6,798 nt of DNA from Prolixibacteraceae bacterium. GTDB taxonomy: Bacteria > Bacteroidota > Bacteroidia > Bacteroidales > Prolixibacteraceae. Every line of letters starts with the position of its first letter. Positions within the stretch are counted from its first letter, which is position 1. Of the stretch, positions 1 to 5,343 are shown piece after piece. Made by a program: the position numbers and the translations under genes. The DNA lies in the NCBI GenBank assembly GCA_014380255.1, contig JACMKG010000446.1, positions 1 to 6,798 on the forward strand, given 5' to 3'. The notes beneath the pieces were generated by a model. The model saw only the letters and a list, made by a program, of their open reading frames with translations. It was not told where the DNA came from and ran no database searches.

Positions 1-416
1 CGTTCAGCTACCACATCCACTGTTCCCAGTGACTTGGATTCCGCTGCCAATTCAATGGTTCCCATGTTAACAGTAGAGGCATTGGGTAGAATCTTCACAT
101 CGTTTACAGTCGTTTTTTCAAATCCTATAAAGTTAGCCACTACATAATAGGCACCTAAAGGCAGGTCCGTAACTTCAAAGATCCCTTCTGCATTGGCTAT
201 TCCTCCTGATACCAGGTTAGAATCACGTTTGCTGTATATAGCTACGTTGGCATATTCCATGGGTGATTTGCTATCGCCATCAATAATTTTTCCTTTTATT
301 ACCCCGTTCTTGGGCATATTGCCCATTCCCCCTGGTCTGACACCTGGAGGAACTTGAGAAAAGGCCGTTGTCACTGCTAAAAGGATTAGTAAAGATAAAA
401 TCAATAAATTCTTCAT
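1..416 (-). CDS. TonB-dependent receptor / outer membrane beta-barrel protein, N-terminal part (cut by window edge)
   Basis: The reading frame starts at the ATG complementary to 414-416 and runs off the left edge, giving 138 complete residues. Residues 1-20 form a signal peptide (MKN, a hydrophobic run rich in L and I, then AFSQ), so the protein is exported. Residues about 38-123 read as a carboxypeptidase-regulatory-like (CarboxypepD_reg) beta-sandwich: it opens VIKGKIIDGDSKSPMEYANV, continues with GIANAEGIFEVTDLPLGAYY and IGFEKTTV, and closes at MGTIEL. In Bacteroidota this domain precedes the plug and barrel of receptors that import large or scarce nutrients using TonB energy. The frame leaves the window at LGTVDVVAE, where such proteins enter the plug. 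The early segment PPGVRPGGMGNMPKNG is a low-complexity linker often seen in the OMP_b-brl_3 type. The domain type is clear; the substrate, and whether it is a SusC-like or a simpler barrel, cannot be read from this fragment. It is transcribed divergently from the next gene. Confidence 0.85.
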   Translation of the reverse strand, partial: MKNLLILSLLILLAVTTAFSQVPPGVRPGGMGNMPKNGVIKGKIIDGDSKSPMEYANVAIYSKRDSNLVSGGIANAEGIFEVTDLPLGAYYVVANFIGFEKTTVNDVKILPNASTVNMGTIELAAESKSLGTVDVVAE

Positions 417-502
417 TTTCAATAAATATTAGTTCTCAATTTTGCTCATCTGTGTAATCGATACTCATTCAGACAGGATAAAAAGAGGAAAGTTTAAGAG
501 CC

Positions 503-527
503 GTTTGTTAATGTTTGTAAACAAATT
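503..527. promoter_or_regulatory. Candidate operator: small palindrome in the divergent intergenic region
   Basis: Within the 204-base space between the receptor and the lipoprotein is a 12-base inverted repeat, TGTTTGTAAACA (512-523; arms TGTTT/AAACA, centre GT). It is preceded by a near-direct copy, GTTTGTTAAT (503-512). Its central place between two divergent genes would suit a regulator site, but A/T-rich DNA gives such palindromes by chance. No regulator family is recognised from it. Confidence 0.2.
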
Positions 528-547
528 ACTGTGCAAGGAGTGTTTAA

Positions 548-582
548 TTGGCACGGTTAATGCAATTAAAAAGTTATATTTG
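548..582 (+). promoter_or_regulatory. Probable Bacteroidota-type promoter for the 621 lipoprotein gene
   Basis: TATATTTG at 575-582 matches the Bacteroidota -7 consensus TAnnTTTG exactly. The nearest upstream TTG (548-550) is 24 bases away, slightly longer than the usual 17-23 or so. Transcription would begin around 588-592, leaving a leader of about 30 bases before the ATG at 621. This placement also argues against the TTG codon at 597 as the start. Confidence 0.4.
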
Positions 583-620
583 ATTGAGAATAACCCTTGA
601 ATCAGACAATGTTATCAGCC

Positions 621-1208
621 ATGAAAAGAATTGTTATTATGCTCCTATGTGCCGGTATTTTATCAGCCTGTTCAGCCCCCAGCCGCATGAATAAAAAAAA
701 TGATGCAGGTGACATATTGAAACGTATCATACTGGTACAATCGCTCCATGTTCAGGCACAAGAAGCAAAAACTGATTCCCTTTTGCCCTCTGCTGAAAGT
801 TTATCGGCAGTATACCTGTATGAGGAAAAAACAAATGCCAGGCCTCAAATAACGCTTACTTTAAGATCGGTAAAAGAGAGCCATGATGCTGAGATTGATT
901 CCAACTTAGTTATCATTCTGGACAAAGAAGAGATTAAACTACATGTCAAGCCCTATATAAATAGCCCGTCTCAAAAGGAATCCGTTTCACCTGCTGATCT
1001 GCACCCTACGTATAGCATTCCTGAAAATTTATGGATTTCAATGGTGCATTCCAAGGAACTATACTACCGGATATCAAAGGGTGAACAGGCAATTGCACTT
1101 GTGCTGAAACAATCTGAAAAAGAAGAGCTGGATGAATTCCTGAAAATGGCCATTAAACACAGGGATGCCAGGTTTCCTGCCATTCCTGAGGGCCAGGTAA
1201 AATGGTAG
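621..1208 (+). CDS. Unrecognised lipoprotein, 195 residues
   Basis: I do not recognise the family. The start is placed at ATG 621 because it gives a textbook lipoprotein signal: MKR, a hydrophobic stretch, then the lipobox L14-S15-A16-C17, with cleavage before C17. The frame is open further upstream (ATG 609, TTG 597), but those starts only lengthen the signal's n-region, and TTG 597 is too near the likely transcription start. After the lipid anchor comes a charged, soluble body with no transmembrane segment. A central part rich in alternating hydrophobic residues (ITLTLRSV, NLVIILDKEEIKLHV, about residues 80-112) looks like beta strands. The C-terminal part (about 155-180, KGEQAIALVLKQSEKEELDEF) looks helical. 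The gene stands alone, 252 bases from the next one. No hairpin terminator follows directly, only the palindromic repeats of the next gap. It is divergent from the receptor at 1-416, so shared regulation is possible, but nothing shows a shared function. Confidence 0.75.
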   Translation: MKRIVIMLLCAGILSACSAPSRMNKKNDAGDILKRIILVQSLHVQAQEAKTDSLLPSAESLSAVYLYEEKTNARPQITLTLRSVKESHDAEIDSNLVIILDKEEIKLHVKPYINSPSQKESVSPADLHPTYSIPENLWISMVHSKELYYRISKGEQAIALVLKQSEKEELDEFLKMAIKHRDARFPAIPEGQVKW

Positions 1209-1238
1209 CTTTTTAAATAACCTTGAAGGGATATTGGC

Positions 1239-1390
1239 GGCTGGCTACTAGCTGCTGGCAAGAAATGCTTTGATCAGCAATAAAGATGATTAGGAGCTTG
1301 TTTTGCCAGTGGCTAGAAGCTAGTAGCTGGCAGCATTCATATACAATAGCTGAAGGTGTTGCCAGAGGCTAAAAATTAGGGGCCGGCAAC
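1239..1390. repeat. Three diverged palindromic GCTGGC/CTAG-rich repeat units
   Basis: The gap between the lipoprotein and the oxidoreductase (1209-1460) contains three related units at about 1239-1261, 1304-1333 and 1358-1390. The second folds on itself: TGCCAG (1304-1309) pairs with CTGGCA (1327-1332) around an inner CTAG-AAG-CTAG. The third also folds: GTTGCC (1358-1363) pairs with GGCAAC (1385-1390), with CTAA/TTAG inside. The first carries CTACTAGCTGCTGGCA, close to part of the second. These are dispersed intergenic repeats of a style I recall from Bacteroidota, not a mobile element with its own gene. They could act as weak terminators or RNA-end stabilisers. No convincing promoter for the next gene was found here. 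Confidence 0.6.
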
Positions 1391-1460
1391 TTGAATGACT
1401 TATAAATGAACTTTATACATGCTTTTATGTTTCATTGTAAAACAATAAAAGACAAAAGTC

Positions 1461-2378
1461 ATGAAATACGTTCTCACAGGTTCATTGGGTAATATCAGCA
1501 AGCCACTTGCTGAAAAACTAGTTGCAGCAGGGCATATTGTCACTGTTATCAGCAGCAAAACTAACAAGGTAGAACAAATACAGGCATTGGGGGCTCATGC
1601 CGCTATTGGCTCGGTGGAAGATGCAGGCTTTCTGGCTAAAACTTTCATAGGTGCAGATGCTGTTTATACGATGATCCCGCCACACTTTGGAGCCCTTGAC
1701 TGGAAGCAGTATATTGCTGGAGTTGGAAGAAATTACGCCTCAGCCATCAGATCCTCGGGGGTTAAAAATGTAGTAAATCTAAGCAGTATAGGTGCACATA
1801 TGCCCGAAGGCTGCGGACCTGTCAGTGGTTTGTATTATGTCGAGAAAGCGTTGAATGAACTGGAAGGCGTCAATGTGCTGCATCTTCGTCCGGGGTTTTT
1901 CTACCAAAACTTTCTGGCCAACATTGATATGATTCAACACATGGGAATCATTGGAGGGAACTACGGTGAAGATACCAAACTGGTATTGGTTCATCCCGAG
2001 GATATTGCCGAAGTGGCTGCTGGTGAATTGCAGGACCTGGAATTCCGGGATAAAAGCATCCGCTACATTGCCAGCGATGAAAGGACAACCAGTGAACTGG
2101 CTTCCGTGTTTGGAAAAGCAATTGGAAAAGAGGACCTTCAATGGGTTAATTTTACCGATGAAGAATCTTTTGCCGGCATGCAGCAAGCAGGTCTTCCGGA
2201 TGAAAATGCAAAGAACTATACTGAAATGGGCGCTGCCATGCGCAGCGGTGAGATGAACGCTGAATACATGGCTCATCGTCCATACAGGCTTGGAAAGACC
2301 AAACTGGAAGATTTTGCACCTTACTTTGCAGCCGTGTATGCCGAAAAGATGGCCAAGAAATCAGATATTGAATATTAA
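1461..2378 (+). CDS. NmrA-family NAD(P)-binding oxidoreductase-like protein
   Basis: The 305-residue product is a member of the NmrA-like branch of the atypical short-chain dehydrogenase superfamily, which binds NAD(P)H in a Rossmann fold; length is normal for the family. The N-terminus begins directly with a beta strand and a glycine-rich loop (YVLTGSLGNISKPLAEKL, residues 3-20; GxxGxxx in place of the usual GxxGxxG). The second strand ends in VISS (29-32). The third region DAVYTMIPP (66-74) and the strand NVVNLSSIGAH (103-113) line the cofactor site. Y125 and K129 form a YxxxK, although the classical SDR active site is not dependable in this family. LRPGFFYQNF (142-151) is the typical NmrA signature. 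The C-terminal half (about 205-305) would form the substrate lobe. ATG 1461 is followed at once by the Rossmann strand, so an earlier start is unlikely. Some family members are quinone reductases or redox sensors; no substrate can be named. It is cytoplasmic, monocistronic by spacing, and followed by repeats and a hairpin terminator at 2577-2602. Confidence 0.85.
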   Translation: MKYVLTGSLGNISKPLAEKLVAAGHIVTVISSKTNKVEQIQALGAHAAIGSVEDAGFLAKTFIGADAVYTMIPPHFGALDWKQYIAGVGRNYASAIRSSGVKNVVNLSSIGAHMPEGCGPVSGLYYVEKALNELEGVNVLHLRPGFFYQNFLANIDMIQHMGIIGGNYGEDTKLVLVHPEDIAEVAAGELQDLEFRDKSIRYIASDERTTSELASVFGKAIGKEDLQWVNFTDEESFAGMQQAGLPDENAKNYTEMGAAMRSGEMNAEYMAHRPYRLGKTKLEDFAPYFAAVYAEKMAKKSDIEY

Positions 2379-2386
2379 GGGAGAAA

Positions 2387-2442
2387 GTCAAAAGTCAAAA
2401 GTTAAAAGTTAAAAGTTAAAAGTTAAAAGTTAAAAGTCAAAA
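2387..2442. repeat. 7-base tandem array, eight GTYAAAA units
   Basis: Eight perfect 7-base units follow the oxidoreductase stop codon by nine bases: GTCAAAA twice, GTTAAAA five times, then GTCAAAA once. The only variation is C or T at the third base, arranged C C T T T T T C. The array is untranslated on the plus strand and would lie in the 3' untranslated region of the oxidoreductase transcript. Such arrays can change copy number by replication slippage. Confidence 0.9.
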
Positions 2443-2455
2443 GGCAGAAGGAGGA

Positions 2456-2716
2456 TCAGTCCTTCAATCCTTCAATCCTTCATTCTTTTAGTGCTACAGT
2501 AAAAAAATAAGAAATAAGAAATAAGGAAGTGAAGACAGGGCTTCAGTCCTTCAATCCATCAATCTTTTAGTTGCAGACCCGTTGATTTAACAATCAACGG
2601 GTTTGCTGTTTTAGGACCTGCCATCAATCCATCAGTCCATCAGTTCTTTAGTCCTTCATGGAAAAGCATGGAAGGGCAGTTTTTACTTTCTCATTTCTTA
2701 TTTCTGATTCCTTATT
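2456..2716. repeat. Interspersed 8-base TCARTCCT blocks and CTTATTT-type blocks upstream of araC
   Basis: This accounts for most of the 459-base gene-free stretch 2379-2837. Three blocks of an 8-base unit (TCAATCCT or TCAGTCCT, ending in TCTTTTAG or similar) lie at 2456-2492, 2543-2570 and 2624-2658. Between and after them are A/T-rich tandem blocks: AAATAAG-type at about 2501-2527 and, in the opposite orientation, ATTTCTTATT-type at 2685-2716. A terminator hairpin (2577-2602) sits between the second and third 8-base blocks. Inverted copies of both families follow araC at 3711-3860, so these blocks form the left half of a mirror-image frame around that gene. No open frame of note and no RNA gene were seen here. 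Confidence 0.8.
2577..2602 (+). terminator. Rho-independent-type hairpin after the oxidoreductase gene
   Basis: There is a perfect 11-base-pair stem, ACCCGTTGATT (2577-2587) with AATCAACGGGT (2592-2602), closed by the four-base loop TAAC. It is followed on the plus strand by TTGCTGTTTTAG, a broken T tract. The stem lies 199 bases past the stop codon of the oxidoreductase and well before the araC promoter, so it separates the two transcripts. The broken T tract makes its strength uncertain. Confidence 0.6.
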
Positions 2717-2739
2717 CGATATTTTAATTCTTCATTGTT

Positions 2740-2752
2740 GCAAAAGGTTTGC
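2740..2752. promoter_or_regulatory. Candidate operator upstream of araC (GCAAA-3-TTTGC palindrome)
   Basis: GCAAA (2740-2744) and TTTGC (2748-2752) form an inverted repeat with a three-base spacer, about 52 bases before the araC -7 box. The same half-sites recur as TTTGC at 2808-2812 and GCAAA at 2831-2835, overlapping the -7 box and the leader. This pattern could be an autoregulation site, but the half-site is only five bases long. Confidence 0.25.
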
Positions 2753-2803
2753 CGGGGTTGATTTTTCGCAAGATTGGAAAACAACAGTTCATCGGCTATG
2801 AAT

Positions 2804-2811
2804 TACATTTG
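2804..2811 (+). promoter_or_regulatory. Probable -7 promoter box of araC
   Basis: TACATTTG is an exact match to the Bacteroidota TAnnTTTG box. The nearest TTG upstream (2774-2776) is 27 bases away, longer than usual, so the -33 element is weak or absent, which would fit a regulator-dependent promoter. Transcription would start near 2816-2820, just past the in-frame GTG at 2814, which supports ATG 2838 as the araC start with a leader of about 20 bases. Confidence 0.4.
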
Positions 2812-2837
2812 CAGTGTTATCAATTCTTTTGCAAAAG

Positions 2838-3710
2838 ATGAATGTTAAATCGAACACACAGAAGTATTACCACGAACGCATCAATACGGTGATCCAGTAC
2901 ATTGATTCACATCTGGGCGAGAACCTGGCTATGGAAACACTGGCGGGTATCGGATTTTATTCCCCTTTTCATTTTCACCGCATCATGCGTGCGTATTTGA
3001 ATGAACCGCTTGGAAGTTACATCACCCGGCTGAGGCTTGAGTATGGCGCGCAACTGCTCAGGCATAGCGAAGAGCCGGTTGTGGGCATTGCTGAACGCGT
3101 GGGATACGATAATCTGTCTTCTTTTAGCAAAGCATTTAAAAAACGCTTTGAGATTGCACCCGTTGAATACAGGCAAAGAACCATTGACCTGTTAAAGACC
3201 TATCAGACAAACATTCAAGAAAATGCCATGCAATATTTGAAAAGTATACAGCCAAAGATCAAAACTATCAAGGCTAAACGATTGATCTACGCCCAGGCTT
3301 TGGGCGCTTATGATGAGAGTTCTAAAAAAGCCTGGGAACAGGTATGTGGGTATGCCAAGGAAAAACATCTTTTCGGATTCCGGACAGAGTTTATCGGAAT
3401 TAGCTTCGATGACCCAACTGTTACCGAGAGTGAGAAGTTGCGTTACAATGCCTGCCTGACAGTAAGCAAAGAAGTGAAACCGGAGGCCGAGATTGGAGTG
3501 ATGGAGGTTCCTGAAGGTAAGTATGCCATCTTTACGCATAAAGGACCTTACGAGCAGCTGAACAGTTCCTATAACTACATCTACGGGCCATGGCTTGCCG
3601 AGAGCAAGGCGGAACTAAGAAACGAGCCTTGCCTGGAGAATTATCTGAATACTCCCGAAAAGACCAAACCAGAGAAGCTTTTGACTGAAATAATGATTCC
3701 GATCGTATAA
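2838..3710 (+). CDS. AraC-family transcriptional regulator with GyrI-like effector-binding domain
   Basis: This is a 290-residue DNA-binding regulator. Residues about 12-112 are the double helix-turn-helix of the AraC/XylS family: the first unit around METLAGIGFYSPFHFHRIMR (32-51) and the second around PVVGIAERVGYDNLSSFSKA (80-99), ending in the hallmark FKKRFEIAPVEYR (100-112). Residues about 137-290 form a GyrI-like (SbmC/BmrR C-terminal type) small-molecule-binding domain, recognisable from FTHKGPYEQL (232-241), the YxxxxxPW stretch at 245-252, CLENYLNTPE (265-274) and the closing strand LLTEIMIPIV. In known members this pocket binds bulky, often cationic drugs or metabolites and alters transcription; the ligand here is unknown. 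The domain order (DNA-binding first) is normal for this subfamily. Start: GTG 2814 is in frame but lies at or before the likely transcription start, so ATG 2838 is preferred. No neighbouring efflux gene suggests a target. The gene stands alone between inverted repeat blocks. Confidence 0.9.
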   Translation: MNVKSNTQKYYHERINTVIQYIDSHLGENLAMETLAGIGFYSPFHFHRIMRAYLNEPLGSYITRLRLEYGAQLLRHSEEPVVGIAERVGYDNLSSFSKAFKKRFEIAPVEYRQRTIDLLKTYQTNIQENAMQYLKSIQPKIKTIKAKRLIYAQALGAYDESSKKAWEQVCGYAKEKHLFGFRTEFIGISFDDPTVTESEKLRYNACLTVSKEVKPEAEIGVMEVPEGKYAIFTHKGPYEQLNSSYNYIYGPWLAESKAELRNEPCLENYLNTPEKTKPEKLLTEIMIPIV

Positions 3711-3860
3711 GACTGAAGGACTGAGGGATTGAAGGACTGATGCCCTTTTCACTTTCTCGTTTCTTATTCCTTATTTCTTATTTTTTGGGACTGAAGGACT
3801 AAAAGATTGAAGGATTGAAGGACTGTTTATCCGCTTCGGCGGAAAGGACTGAAGGACAGA
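3711..3860. repeat. Inverted 8-base AGGAYTGA blocks and CTTATTT block downstream of araC
   Basis: This fills the first half of the 329-base gene-free stretch 3711-4039. AGGACTGA/AGGATTGA units, the reverse complement of the TCARTCCT units before araC, occur at 3711-3740, 3787-3825 and 3844-3858. Between them, 3750-3786 is a CTTATTT-type block that begins ACTTTCTCGTTTCTTATT (3751-3768), 17 of 18 bases identical to 2685-2702. The first block starts in the base right after the araC stop codon. The rest of the stretch holds a small UUCG hairpin (about 3830-3843), a TCTAAA/GTCTTT-rich run (3891-3917), a CTATGTG repeat (3923-3951) and a terminator. Confidence 0.8.
3830..3843. other. Short stem with UUCG tetraloop
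   Basis: TCCGC (3830-3834) pairs with GCGGA (3839-3843) around TTCG, which in RNA is the very stable C(UUCG)G tetraloop. No T tract follows on either strand, so it is not a convincing terminator. It may mark or protect the end of the araC transcript. Confidence 0.35.
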
Positions 3861-3922
3861 TATCATTGTCTTTATATGCTTGTTCCTTTTGTCTAAAATC
3901 TAAAGTCTTTCGTCTTTTTTTT

Positions 3923-3951
3923 CTATGTGCCCTATGTGTCTATGTGTTTAT
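3923..3951 (+). repeat. CTATGTG repeat, copy A (left of the ligase gene)
   Basis: Three CTATGTG words begin at 3923, 3932 and 3940 (spacings 9 and 8), followed by TTTAT. The 29-base unit is 27/29 identical to the reverse complement of copy B (5181-5209) and 26/29 identical to copy C (5302-5330) in the same orientation. Copies A and B form an inverted pair around the ligase gene. Confidence 0.8.
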
Positions 3952-3999
3952 TTTTTTTGTTTCTAATTTTCTTACATCGAACTCCGGTTATAAAGAACC

Positions 4000-4034
4000 A
4001 AAATCCCTGCTTCCCAAAGGAAGGCAGGGATTTT
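4000..4034. terminator. Strong bidirectional rho-independent terminator between convergent genes
   Basis: A long stem-loop: 4000-4014 (AAAATCCCTGCTTCC) pairs with 4019-4034 with only a single G bulge (4023) and a CAAA loop at 4015-4018. On the plus strand the stem runs into TTTTTATTTTTA. On the minus strand it ends in TTTTGG. It begins just six bases past the ligase stop codon on the minus strand and also faces the araC transcript arriving from the left, so it would end both. Confidence 0.85.
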
Positions 4035-4039
4035 TATTT

Positions 4040-5167
4040 TTACTCGAAATAGTGGGGAGCAAACCGGCTGGTATTGCCAGTAATCAGGCTGTCGGATTCA
4101 CGGATTCCGATCCCTGCAGCTTCTCCTCCAATTACCCAACTGCCAACAACCGGATAATTGCCATTGAAATTGGGAAGGGCGGCATATTGCTGGTAAACAT
4201 AGCCTTCGCTGCCATATTCTCCACCCGTTCTTTCAACCAGTTGTCCCTTGATCCAGATATCCACATTGGCGCCCTCGCGTGAATAGATGGGTTTCTGTAC
4301 ATAATCACCACTCATGGGCCGGGTAGTTTTACAAGGTAAAATGTAAGGCGAGCGCGGAAACAGTTCGTGCAGTACGCAAAGGATCATTTTATTGGAAAGC
4401 AGCATCTTCCAGGCAGGTTCTATCCACCAGCACTGCTCACGGGTAGTTATCAGTTCATTTCCAAATTCTTCGCCCAGCATCCATTCATAGGGATATAGCT
4501 TAAAGATGGTCTCAATGGGGTCGAAAAGATTGTCGGTAAAACAGTTTCGCTGGCTGTCAAAACCTAATTCATCCATATACAAAAAGCGGGTATCAAGCCC
4601 TGACTGCTGGGCCACATCTTCCATGTATTTTACCGTCATCAGATCTTCCATACTACCCTCGTTGCAGCAAAAGTGCATGAGGTTTGATTTCCTCCACGAG
4701 CGGATCACCTTGTAGTGAGCCATCATCTTTTCATGAATCGAATTGAACTGATCGGCCATCGGCTTTACATCTTTCATCCAGTACCATTGAATCACCGAGG
4801 ATTCGAGCAGCGAGGTGGGCGTGTCGGCATTGAACTCCAGCAGCTTGATCTGGCCATCGTTCACCGATAAATCCATGCGCCCGTACAGAGAAGGCTGATC
4901 TTCCTGCCACGACCAGCGTATCAGATCACCATATTTCCTATCTATGAAAAAGCGGTCGTACCATTCTCGCTTGATCACATATTCGACCGCTTCGCAGCAC
5001 ATGGAGAATATGTCGTTGGTAGCTTTTTCGATGGCCAGTATTTCTGATTCCGTAAAGGAATAAGCAGCGTTTTCTTTCCAGTAGTTGCCTTCATCGTTGA
5101 ACAGGAACCCTTGCTGCTCAATGGTGGCTTGCCAATTGGGGCGTGGTGAAAATTCAATTCTTTTCAT
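4040..5167 (-). CDS. Glutathionylspermidine synthase-like ATP-grasp ligase (YgiC/YjfC type)
   Basis: The 375-residue product matches the synthetase domain of glutathionylspermidine synthase, an ATP-grasp-fold amide ligase. It lacks the N-terminal CHAP amidase domain of E. coli Gss and so is like the single-domain paralogues YgiC and YjfC, at their usual length. Visible motifs: LYGRMD (94-99) with R97 and D99, then LLEFNADTPTSLLES (109-123) with E111 and N113. The spacing R-x-D-11-E-x-N equals that of the Mg-ATP ligands R316, D318, E330 and N332 that I recall for E. coli Gss. Also seen are QKPIYSREGANV (291-302; K292 a candidate nucleotide lysine), VGSWVIGGEAAGIGIRES (341-358) and the C-terminal TGNTSRFAPHYF (363-374). 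The enzyme probably forms an amide bond between a carboxylate and an amine, but the substrates are unknown; many Bacteroidota lack glutathione. It is cytoplasmic, with no signal peptide. It follows the lipoprotein gene at 176 bases in the same direction, the YgiB-YgiC arrangement, and ends at a strong terminator. Confidence 0.9.
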   Translation of the reverse strand: MKRIEFSPRPNWQATIEQQGFLFNDEGNYWKENAAYSFTESEILAIEKATNDIFSMCCEAVEYVIKREWYDRFFIDRKYGDLIRWSWQEDQPSLYGRMDLSVNDGQIKLLEFNADTPTSLLESSVIQWYWMKDVKPMADQFNSIHEKMMAHYKVIRSWRKSNLMHFCCNEGSMEDLMTVKYMEDVAQQSGLDTRFLYMDELGFDSQRNCFTDNLFDPIETIFKLYPYEWMLGEEFGNELITTREQCWWIEPAWKMLLSNKMILCVLHELFPRSPYILPCKTTRPMSGDYVQKPIYSREGANVDIWIKGQLVERTGGEYGSEGYVYQQYAALPNFNGNYPVVGSWVIGGEAAGIGIRESDSLITGNTSRFAPHYFE

Positions 5168-5180
5168 ATCTTTTTAACTT

Positions 5181-5209
5181 ATAAACACATAGGCACATAG
5201 AGCACATAG
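5181..5209 (-). repeat. CTATGTG repeat, copy B (inverted, right of the ligase gene)
   Basis: Three CACATAG words at 5186, 5194 and 5203 are the mirror image of copy A, preceded by ATAAA. The copy begins 14 bases upstream of the ligase start codon, so it would lie in the 5' leader of the ligase message. A single further CTATGTG lies at 5243-5249. No TAnnTTTG promoter box was found in this 176-base gap. Confidence 0.8.
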
Positions 5210-5301
5210 TTTAGTATTCATTTATGCTGTAAATCCGTTTTGCTATGTGTCCACATTTGATTTGTCAGGTAAGGTTTGTTTTATTTTAAATTAAACATTT
5301 C

Positions 5302-5330
5302 CTATGTGTTCTATGTGTCTATGTGTTCAT
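5302..5330 (+). repeat. CTATGTG repeat, copy C
   Basis: CTATGTG begins at 5302, 5311 and 5319 (spacings 9 and 8), followed by TTCAT. It has the same orientation as copy A and is inverted relative to copy B. On the minus-strand transcript that reads from the lipoprotein into the ligase, copy C and copy B could pair to form a long stem with a loop of about 92 bases between the two genes. Confidence 0.75.
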
Positions 5331-5343
5331 TTTTCTTGATTGA

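Noticed and set aside
597..620. Upstream starts (TTG 597, ATG 609) for the first lipoprotein
   Set aside because: ATG 621 gives the normal MKR-type lipoprotein signal, and the likely transcription start near 590 would leave almost no leader for TTG 597.
1779..2276. Minus-strand open frame of 165 codons within the oxidoreductase gene
   Set aside because: It is wholly antisense to a clear NmrA-family gene; the translated sequence is rich in Cys, Phe and His without motif or signal, as expected for an antisense shadow.
2814..2837. GTG 2814 as the start of araC
   Set aside because: The TAnnTTTG box at 2804-2811 places transcription start after this GTG, and the added residues are not part of the AraC domain.
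2907..3539. Two minus-strand open frames antisense to araC
   Set aside because: Both overlap the well-supported AraC and GyrI domains and show no domain, promoter or signal peptide of their own.
1461..3710. Oxidoreductase and AraC regulator as one operon
   Set aside because: A 459-base gap with an 11-base-pair hairpin and a separate promoter box before araC argues for independent transcripts.
2387..3860. CRISPR array
   Set aside because: The tandem units are only 7-8 bases, contiguous and without unique spacers of constant length, and there are no cas genes.
3815..4282. Open frame of 155 codons on the plus strand
   Set aside because: It starts inside the repeat blocks, runs through a terminator hairpin and ends antisense to the ligase C-terminus. 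Its translation is Phe/Leu/Ser-rich from the T-rich DNA and has no recognisable domain.
3923..5209. Insertion sequence or transposon with terminal inverted repeats
   Set aside because: The enclosed gene is a metabolic ligase, not a transposase; no target-site duplication was recognised beside the ends, and a third copy lies outside. It is reported as an inverted repeat only.
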